Below are positions 1 to 3,836 of a stretch of DNA of 5,256 nt, piece after piece. Each line of letters starts with the position of its first letter. The stretch's first letter is position 1. The DNA lies in contig USCJ01000111.1 of NCBI GenBank assembly GCA_900553215.1, forward strand, positions 1 through 5,256, given 5' to 3'. Under the pieces are notes generated by a model. That model had not been told where the DNA came from. It did not search any database and saw only the letters and a program-made list of their open reading frames with translations. A program made the position numbers and the translations under genes. Origin of the DNA: an uncultured Collinsella sp. (GTDB taxonomy: Bacteria > Actinomycetota > Coriobacteriia > Coriobacteriales > Coriobacteriaceae).

Positions 1-131
1 GCGGAGCCGCCAACAATCACGGGCAACCCGCGCCACTCGGGGTGGTCGAGCATCTCCACGCTCGCAAAAAACGCATCGAGGTCCATGAGGCCCACCGCCG
101 GACCCGTCCAGGGGGGCGGCGTGACGCCCAT
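1..131 (-). CDS. dinB: DNA polymerase IV (Y-family, DinB-like), N-terminal fragment, cut by left edge
   Basis: This is the start of a Y-family translesion DNA polymerase, which copies damaged DNA with low fidelity. Reading leftward from the ATG at 131-129 gives 43 intact codons before the window ends. Residues 16-28 read MDLDAFFASVEML and residues 33-43 read WRGLPVIVGGS, the conserved opening of the DinB palm domain. By alignment to E. coli DinB, D17 matches the metal-binding D8 and F22 the steric-gate F13. I chose the ATG at 131 because GAGG (140-137) lies 5 nt upstream. An in-frame ATG at 170 would add 13 residues but has no visible ribosome binding site, and an internal ATG at 86 would cut too close to the catalytic Asp. 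The gene is divergent from rpsP. The fragment cannot separate DinB from other Y-family members, but the PVIVGG context fits DinB best. Confidence 0.85.
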   Translation of the reverse strand, partial: MGVTPPPWTGPAVGLMDLDAFFASVEMLDHPEWRGLPVIVGGS

Positions 132-136
132 GGCAT

Positions 137-140
137 CCTC
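137..140 (-). promoter_or_regulatory. Shine-Dalgarno of the dinB-like gene
   Basis: CCTC on the plus strand reads GAGG on the minus strand, 5 nt before the ATG at 131. It decides the start in favour of 131 over the upstream in-frame ATG at 170, which lacks such a motif. Confidence 0.6.
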
Positions 141-172
141 ATAACCGTATGTATGTTCGCGTCTTTCCATGT

Positions 173-196
173 CATGAGTATACCGCGCAGCTCATG
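173..196. repeat. Inverted repeat CATGAG-N12-CTCATG over the dinB -10 box
   Basis: CATGAG at 173-178 and CTCATG at 191-196 are perfect 6-bp inverted arms with a 12-nt spacer. The left arm overlaps the candidate dinB -10 hexamer. The geometry suits a dimeric DNA-binding regulator, but 6-bp arms can also occur by chance, and no regulator is identified. Confidence 0.35.
177..182 (-). promoter_or_regulatory. Candidate -10 box for dinB
   Basis: The minus strand reads TATACT, five of six matches to TATAAT, placing transcription start near 170 and giving a leader of about 40 nt before the ATG at 131. No good -35 hexamer lies 16-18 nt upstream (the sequence there is CGCACC-like), so the promoter would be weak or activator-dependent. 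Confidence 0.4.
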
Positions 197-214
197 TGGG
201 GTGCGTGTATGTGC

Positions 215-242
215 TTGCAAATCCCGAATTCTTGTCTAAGAT
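215..242 (+). promoter_or_regulatory. Candidate upstream promoter (P1) for the rpsP operon
   Basis: TTGCAA (215-220) is followed after 16 nt by TAAGAT (237-242). Each hexamer has four matches to the sigma-70-type consensus. Transcription would begin near 249, giving a leader of about 120 nt before rpsP. It is a weaker candidate than the downstream one. Confidence 0.35.
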
Positions 243-286
243 ATGGATTTGCCCTCGACTACACCGAAGAAGTTGGTCTCACGGAC

Positions 287-315
287 TTCACCTGCCCGCG
301 TCGATGGCGTATTAT
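287..315 (+). promoter_or_regulatory. Candidate main promoter (P2) for the rpsP operon
   Basis: TTCACC (287-292) and TATTAT (310-315) are separated by the ideal 17 nt. The -10 matches TATAAT at five of six positions and the -35 matches TTGACA at four of six. Transcription would start near 322, about 50 nt upstream of the rpsP start codon. It is the best promoter-like sequence in the window and sits where the operon's promoter is expected. Confidence 0.55.
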
Positions 316-337
316 GTTCAACTGTTTGTTTGTAGTT

Positions 338-352
338 GCAGCCTAAAGCTGC
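338..352 (+). other. Small hairpin in the rpsP leader
   Basis: GCAGC (338-342) and GCTGC (348-352) are perfect complements around a CTAAA loop, ending 6 nt before the Shine-Dalgarno. The 5-bp stem lacks a following T-run, so it is not a terminator. It could influence leader stability or ribosome access, or be incidental. Confidence 0.35.
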
Positions 353-358
353 TTGGTT

Positions 359-365
359 GGAGGAG
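359..365 (+). promoter_or_regulatory. Shine-Dalgarno fixing the TTG start of rpsP
   Basis: GGAGGAG lies 6 nt before the TTG at 372. It decides against the upstream in-frame TTG at 336, which would place this purine-rich motif inside the coding region and add 12 residues not seen in S16 proteins. Confidence 0.85.
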
Positions 366-371
366 TTTCCT

Positions 372-713
372 TTGGCAGTCAAGATTCGCCTTGCTCGTCA
401 CGGCGCTAAGAAGCGTCCGTACTACCGTGTCGTCGTCGCCGATTCCCGCGCCCCGCGTGACGGTCGTATCATCGAGGAGGTTGGCCGCTACAACCCGATG
501 ACCGCCCCCAAGACCATCAACCTCGACCTCGAGAAGATCGCCGACTGGCAGTCCAAGGGCGCTCAGCTCACCGACGCCGTCGCCGCTCTGGTCAAGGCCG
601 CCAACGAGGGCGAGAAGACCGAGACCGTCGTCAAGAAGTCCAAGAAGCAGCTCGCCAAAGAGGCCGAGGCCGCTAAGGCTGCCGCTGAGGCCGCTGAGGG
701 CGCCGAGGAGTAA
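372..713 (+). CDS. rpsP: 30S ribosomal protein S16
   Basis: S16 binds 16S rRNA in the body of the 30S subunit and is needed for its assembly. The 113-residue product opens with [19 protein letters not shown], the S16 signature, followed by [22 protein letters not shown] (residues 21-42). The S16 fold covers roughly residues 1-80. The rest, from about residue 81, is a charged low-complexity tail rich in Ala, Glu and Lys, ending in GAEE; E. coli S16 has only 82 residues. The start is TTG, chosen because GGAGGAG lies 6 nt upstream and because AVKIRL is the normal N-terminus. It is the first gene of the rightward operon, and khpA follows after 3 nt. Identification is certain; the role of the tail is unknown. 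Confidence 0.97.
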   Translation: MAVKIRLARHGAKKRPYYRVVVADSRAPRDGRIIEEVGRYNPMTAPKTINLDLEKIADWQSKGAQLTDAVAALVKAANEGEKTETVVKKSKKQLAKEAEAAKAAAEAAEGAEE

Positions 714-716
714 ATC

Positions 717-1001
717 GTGCCTGAGGTTGACGCTGCACAGCTCGAGGGTGAGGCAATGCTCTCAGATCGCATCGCCGATCTCGTCGAATATCTCGTTGTT
801 CAGATCGTCGACGACCCGGATTCCGTGAGCCTTGAGGTCATCGATGGTGACGACGCCTCTACGATCGAGGTTTCTGTCGCCGAGGATGACGTCGCTAAGG
901 TCATCGGCCGTCGTGGCCGTACCATCAAGGCCATTCGCACGCTCGCCCGTGCACTGGCCGCTCGCCTCGACACTGCTGTCGAGGTAGAGGTTCTGGGCTA
1001 G
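717..1001 (+). CDS. khpA: KH-domain RNA-binding protein (KhpA/YlqC family)
   Basis: This is a small single-KH-domain RNA-binding protein. Family members such as KhpA of Gram-positive bacteria pair with KhpB/Jag, bind RNAs and affect cell growth and division. With the GTG start at 717 it has 94 residues. The KH core includes VIGRRG (62-67), the GxxG RNA-binding loop, followed by RTIKAIRTLARALAA. Two starts are plausible. GTG at 717 has GAGGAG (705-710) 6 nt upstream, inside the end of rpsP. ATG at 756 has GAGGG (744-748) 7 nt upstream and would give 81 residues, closer to the usual family length of about 75-85. I report the longer form but the shorter one may be the native protein. It sits 3 nt after rpsP and 4 nt before rimM, the standard place for this family. 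Confidence 0.9.
   Translation: MPEVDAAQLEGEAMLSDRIADLVEYLVVQIVDDPDSVSLEVIDGDDASTIEVSVAEDDVAKVIGRRGRTIKAIRTLARALAARLDTAVEVEVLG
756..758 (+). promoter_or_regulatory. Alternative ATG start of khpA
   Basis: This in-frame ATG is preceded by GAGGGTGAGG (744-753). The protein from here begins MLSDRIADLVEYLV, matching where most KhpA proteins begin. Its purine-rich site competes with the GAGGAG-GTG pair at 705-719. Confidence 0.5.
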
Positions 1002-1005
1002 GACC

Positions 1006-1527
1006 TTGAGGTCCCAGTACAAAAACATCGCCCGTGTGGTCAAGCCGCACGGAAGGAAGGGGGAGGTCCTCGCGCAGCCGCTGCGGGGGCTTCCTTCTGT
1101 ATTAGAGCCGGGTATGCGCGTCGCCCTGACGCCGCCGGCGCTCAAGCGCGACCGCTTTTGCACGGTCGTGTCCGTCACCGATACGGGCGATGGCGATCTG
1201 GTCTCGTTTGAGGGCATTGACGACTTGACGGCCGCCGAGGGCATCACGGGATGCTATGTGTTGGCAAATCGTGACGATTTTGAGCTCGATTCACTCGACG
1301 CCGCCTATACCGACCTGATGGGTCGCGAGGTGGTCGACGAGCGCTTCGGTTCGCTCGGCACGATCGTCGAGATCGTGTCGACGCCCGCTAACGATGTTTG
1401 GGTTGTCGAGGGTGATCGGTACGGCGAGGTACTGATTCCCGTGATCGAGCAGGTTGTGCTCGATCTTCCCGACACAGGAACAATTTCCGTCCACGTTATG
1501 GACGGCCTGATCGATATGGACAAGTAG
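1006..1527 (+). CDS. rimM: Ribosome maturation factor RimM
   Basis: RimM assists late maturation of the 30S subunit by acting on the head domain of 16S rRNA and binding protein S19. The 173-residue product matches the usual family length of about 165-185. The N-terminal beta-barrel domain spans about residues 5-90 and contains the conserved HGRKGEV (15-21). The C-terminal PRC-barrel spans about 98-172, with PANDVWVV (127-134) and EVLIPVIEQVV (141-151), typical of the family. The likely start is TTG at 1006, 4 nt after the khpA stop. It has only a weak TAGGA (999-1003) 2 nt upstream, so translation may depend on ribosomes finishing khpA. The next in-frame alternative, GTG at 1036, would remove the first strand of the barrel. 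It is followed after 10 nt by trmD, the classic pairing. Confidence 0.93.
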   Translation: MRSQYKNIARVVKPHGRKGEVLAQPLRGLPSVLEPGMRVALTPPALKRDRFCTVVSVTDTGDGDLVSFEGIDDLTAAEGITGCYVLANRDDFELDSLDAAYTDLMGREVVDERFGSLGTIVEIVSTPANDVWVVEGDRYGEVLIPVIEQVVLDLPDTGTISVHVMDGLIDMDK

Positions 1528-1537
1528 GGAGGACAAC

Positions 1538-2296
1538 ATGCTGATTGAGACTCTTTCGGTCTTTCCCGAGATGTTTGAGCCCGTCATGTCCACATCGATT
1601 TTGGGCCGCGCCCGCAAGGCCGGCCTTTTTGATTTTAAGGCGTATAACCTGCGCGACTGGACGCACGACCGCCATCGCACCGTCGATGACGAGGCGTATG
1701 GCGGCGGGCAGGGCATGCTCATGAAGGTCGAGCCTATCGCCGAGGCCATCGAGGCCATTAGCGCAGAGGGTCCCAAGCCCACTGTGGTGTTCTTTACCCC
1801 CTGTGGCGAGCCTTTTACGCAGCATGTGGCCGAGCGCCTGCTCAAAAGCGAGCGCCTGCTGTTTGTGTGCAGTCGCTACGAGGGCGTCGACGAGCGCGCA
1901 TACGCGTATGCCGATGAGCGCCTGTCGATCGGCGATTACGTGCTCACGGGCGGCGAGCTTCCCGCTATGGTCGTTGCCGACGCCGTCGTGCGTCTGATTC
2001 CCGGCGCCCTTGGTGACGAGATGAGCAACGTCGATGAGTCATTCTCGACCGCCGAGGACGGTGGCCTGCTCGAGTACGCGCAGTACACCCGTCCCGCCGA
2101 GTTCAATGGCGAGGGTGTGCCTCCGGTGCTCGTGAGCGGCGATCATGCCAAGGTTGATGCCTGGCGCCGCAAGAATGCCATCGAGCGCACCTGCCGCTGG
2201 CGTCCCGACCTGATCGAGACGGCACGGCTTACGCCCCAGGAGCGCGCATACGCGCAGGAGATTCTGGACGCTTCGTATTCGCAGAGCGAGGAGTGA
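1538..2296 (+). CDS. trmD: tRNA (guanine-37-N1)-methyltransferase TrmD
   Basis: TrmD transfers a methyl group from S-adenosylmethionine to N1 of G37, next to the anticodon of tRNAs reading CUN, CCN and CGG, which prevents +1 frameshifting. The 252-residue product is of normal length. Family motifs are complete: AYGGGQGMLMKVEP (53-66), SRYEGVDER (112-120) and SIGDYVLTGGE (130-140), the last two forming the SPOUT trefoil-knot methyl-donor site. RLIPG follows, with R152, then VDESF with D166; these correspond to the catalytic Arg154 and Asp169 of E. coli TrmD. The C-terminal domain (about 175-252) carries the YTRP motif that contacts tRNA. The ATG start has GGAGG 5 nt upstream. Its stop lies 2 nt before the lepB ATG, so the two are probably translationally coupled. 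No disruption is seen. Confidence 0.97.
   Translation: MLIETLSVFPEMFEPVMSTSILGRARKAGLFDFKAYNLRDWTHDRHRTVDDEAYGGGQGMLMKVEPIAEAIEAISAEGPKPTVVFFTPCGEPFTQHVAERLLKSERLLFVCSRYEGVDERAYAYADERLSIGDYVLTGGELPAMVVADAVVRLIPGALGDEMSNVDESFSTAEDGGLLEYAQYTRPAEFNGEGVPPVLVSGDHAKVDAWRRKNAIERTCRWRPDLIETARLTPQERAYAQEILDASYSQSEE
2288..2293 (+). promoter_or_regulatory. Shine-Dalgarno of lepB, inside the end of trmD
   Basis: GAGGAG in the last codons of trmD is 5 nt before the ATG at 2299. It supports 2299 over the GTG at 2293 (two residues longer), which overlaps this motif and the trmD stop codon. Confidence 0.75.
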
Positions 2297-2298
2297 GA

Positions 2299-2862
2299 AT
2301 GGTTCCATCGCAGCATTCCGCGTTGAGGGGCGCTTTTGAGTGGGTCGCGGTCATCGCGATCGCGCTCGTGGCCACCTTCCTGATCCGCACCTTTGTGGTC
2401 GAGCCCTTTGTGGTACCCACCGGCTCCATGGAGGACACGATCGAGATTGGCGACCAGATCCTGGCACAAAAGGTGAGCCTCGAGCTCGGTCAGCCCGTCA
2501 AACAGGGTGATATCGTGGTGTTCCACAACCCCGATGGCACCTCCGAGCACGATGTTCTCGTCAAGCGAGTTATTGCCACGGCCGGCCAGACGGTCGACCT
2601 TCAGGACGGCAAGGTCGTCGTCGACGGCCAGGCGCTCGATGAGGACTATACGACCGGCATGAGCTGGCCGCTTTCGGTCCAGGCCCCTGGCGCTCAGGTG
2701 AGCTATCCCTACACCGTTCCCGACGGGTGCGTGTGGGTGATGGGCGACAACCGCGAGAACTCTGCTGACTCCCGCTATTTTGGCCCGGTCGACCGCTCCG
2801 ACTTGATCGCCGTGGCGCTTGTGCGCTACTGGCCGCTCAACCGTATCGGCGCTATCGACTAA
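2299..2862 (+). CDS. lepB: Type I signal peptidase
   Basis: This membrane-anchored serine protease removes signal peptides from exported proteins on the outer face of the membrane. The 187-residue product has a single N-terminal membrane segment (about residues 12-32) followed by the extracytoplasmic catalytic domain, the compact Gram-positive architecture. The catalytic Ser is S43 in PTGSMEDTI (box B) and the general-base Lys is K89 in VLVKRVIA (box D). GDNRENSADSRYFG (149-162) is box E. All catalytic elements are intact. The ATG at 2299 is favoured by GAGGAG 5 nt upstream. It follows trmD after 2 nt, with no rplS gene between them, unlike many Gram-positive genomes. A 59-nt gap follows, so it may end the first transcription unit or be read through into glyQ. 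Confidence 0.95.
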   Translation: MVPSQHSALRGAFEWVAVIAIALVATFLIRTFVVEPFVVPTGSMEDTIEIGDQILAQKVSLELGQPVKQGDIVVFHNPDGTSEHDVLVKRVIATAGQTVDLQDGKVVVDGQALDEDYTTGMSWPLSVQAPGAQVSYPYTVPDGCVWVMGDNRENSADSRYFGPVDRSDLIAVALVRYWPLNRIGAID

Positions 2863-2921
2863 AAACCGCTATAGTACAGTACCTAACCGTGTAATCGTTT
2901 CGACGAGGGGATATTAGAGGC
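2863..2921 (+). promoter_or_regulatory. lepB-glyQ gap with candidate -10 boxes
   Basis: This is the only sizeable gap among the plus-strand genes. It holds TATAGT (2870-2875) and TGTAAT (2890-2895), each five of six matches to a -10 consensus, but no convincing -35 hexamer upstream of either. AGTAC is tandemly repeated at 2873-2882. No hairpin with T-run is seen, so there is no clear rho-independent terminator, and 59 nt is too short for a T-box leader. A weak internal promoter for glyQS is possible. Near the start codon are GAGGGG (2905-2910, 11 nt from the ATG) and AGAGG (2916-2920, 1 nt from it), neither at ideal spacing. Confidence 0.4.
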
Positions 2922-3833
2922 ATGAACGCTTCATCGCTTTCCTTCCAAGACATCATCCTGCGCCTCCAGCAGTACTGGGGCGAGCAGGGCTGCGTCATTA
3001 TGCAGCCCTATGACTCCGAGGTCGGTGCCGGTACCTTCCATACCGCGACCACGCTGCGCTCGCTCGGTCCCGCCGAGTGGCGCACCTGCTATGCGCAGCC
3101 CTGCCGCCGTCCCGCCGACGGCCGCTACGGCGAGAACCCCAACCGCATGCAGCACTACTATCAGTTCCAGGTGCTCATCAAGCCCTCGCCGGTCAACGCC
3201 CAGGAGCTCTACCTGGGGTCTCTTGCCGCTATCGGTCTGGACCCCAACGACCATGACGTCCGTTTTGTCGAGGACGACTGGGAGAGCCCGACCCTGGGCG
3301 CCTGGGGCCTTGGCTGGGAGGTCTGGCTCAACGGCATGGAGGTCACGCAGTTTACGTACTTCCAGCAGGTGGGCGGCATCGAGGTCGATCCCGTGCCCGT
3401 CGAGATCACCTATGGCCTGGAGCGTATCGCCATGTACGCCCAGGGTGTCAACTCCGTCTACGACCTGGTGTGGAGCTATCTGCCCGACGGCACGCCCATG
3501 ACCTATGGTGACGTGTTCCTCGAGAACGAGCGCGAGTTCAGTGCCTATAACTTTGAGGTCGCCAACGTCGAGATGATGCGTCAGAAGTTTGACGACTACG
3601 AGGCCGAGTGCCATTCCTGCCTGGAGCGCAAACTGCCGCTGCCGGCGTACGACTGCGTCATGAAGTGCAGCCATGCCTTCAACCTGCTCGATGCCCGTGG
3701 CGCCCTGTCCGCAGTCGAGCGTGCCAACTACATCCTGCGCGTCCGCGCCGTCGCCAAGGCGTGCTGCGAGGCCTACATGGCCGAGGTCGCCGGAGTCAAC
3801 GAGAATGCCGATCAGGAAGGCGAGGTGGCGTAA
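2922..3833 (+). CDS. glyQ: Glycyl-tRNA synthetase alpha subunit
   Basis: This is the catalytic (aminoacylation) chain of the alpha2beta2 bacterial glycyl-tRNA synthetase, which activates glycine with ATP and loads it onto tRNA-Gly. The product has 303 residues, the same as E. coli GlyQ, and is conserved along its length. Class II synthetase motif 2 lies in about residues 57-84 ([14 protein letters not shown] at 62-75). [20 protein letters not shown] (128-147) and QQVGG follow. Motif 3 is [12 protein letters not shown] (161-172). The C-terminal helices include PLPAYD (239-244) and [11 protein letters not shown] (253-263). Unusual is a set of cysteines, C230, C233, C245 and C249, around PLPAYD. 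The ATG is the only start that gives the full N-terminus. The 3-nt gap to glyS implies equal expression of both chains. Confidence 0.97.
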   Translation: MNASSLSFQDIILRLQQYWGEQGCVIMQPYDSEVGAGTFHTATTLRSLGPAEWRTCYAQPCRRPADGRYGENPNRMQHYYQFQVLIKPSPVNAQELYLGSLAAIGLDPNDHDVRFVEDDWESPTLGAWGLGWEVWLNGMEVTQFTYFQQVGGIEVDPVPVEITYGLERIAMYAQGVNSVYDLVWSYLPDGTPMTYGDVFLENEREFSAYNFEVANVEMMRQKFDDYEAECHSCLERKLPLPAYDCVMKCSHAFNLLDARGALSAVERANYILRVRAVAKACCEAYMAEVAGVNENADQEGEVA

Positions 3834-3836
3834 GCC

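Larger units (their letters stand above)
132..371. other. Divergent intergenic region between dinB and rpsP
   Basis: This 240-nt stretch separates two divergent genes and is visibly less GC-rich than the coding DNA around it. Short open frames exist in it but none has a ribosome binding site plus recognisable protein sequence. It holds a -10-like box and an inverted repeat for the leftward gene, and two candidate sigma-70-type promoters, a 5-bp leader hairpin and a strong Shine-Dalgarno for the rightward operon. I see no rho-independent terminator and no tRNA or small-RNA gene. Confidence 0.8.

Noticed and set aside
17..220. 67-codon minus-strand frame over the dinB start
   Set aside because: It is in a different frame from the MDLDAFFASVE polymerase sequence and shows no motif; the polymerase frame is the real one.
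336..371. 12-residue N-terminal extension of S16 from TTG 336
   Set aside because: It would bury the GGAGGAG Shine-Dalgarno inside the gene and add residues absent from S16 proteins; TTG 372 fits both signal and family.
196..501. 101-codon plus-strand frame through the intergenic region into rpsP
   Set aside because: It overlaps rpsP in another frame, lacks a ribosome binding site, and its Ser/Arg-rich tail is an out-of-frame reading of S16.
762..1247. 161-codon minus-strand frame opposite khpA and rimM
   Set aside because: It is a shadow of two well-identified plus-strand genes and has no protein resemblance.
1291..1845. 184-codon minus-strand frame opposite rimM and trmD
   Set aside because: It overlaps conserved coding regions on the other strand and its composition is that of an antisense shadow.
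2841..2880. Possible terminator after lepB
   Set aside because: Only short imperfect complements (CTAT/ATAG) occur and no T-run follows, so a rho-independent terminator is not supported.
2863..2921. T-box riboswitch in front of glyQS
   Set aside because: The 59-nt gap is far too short for a T-box leader, and no specifier or antiterminator sequence is visible.
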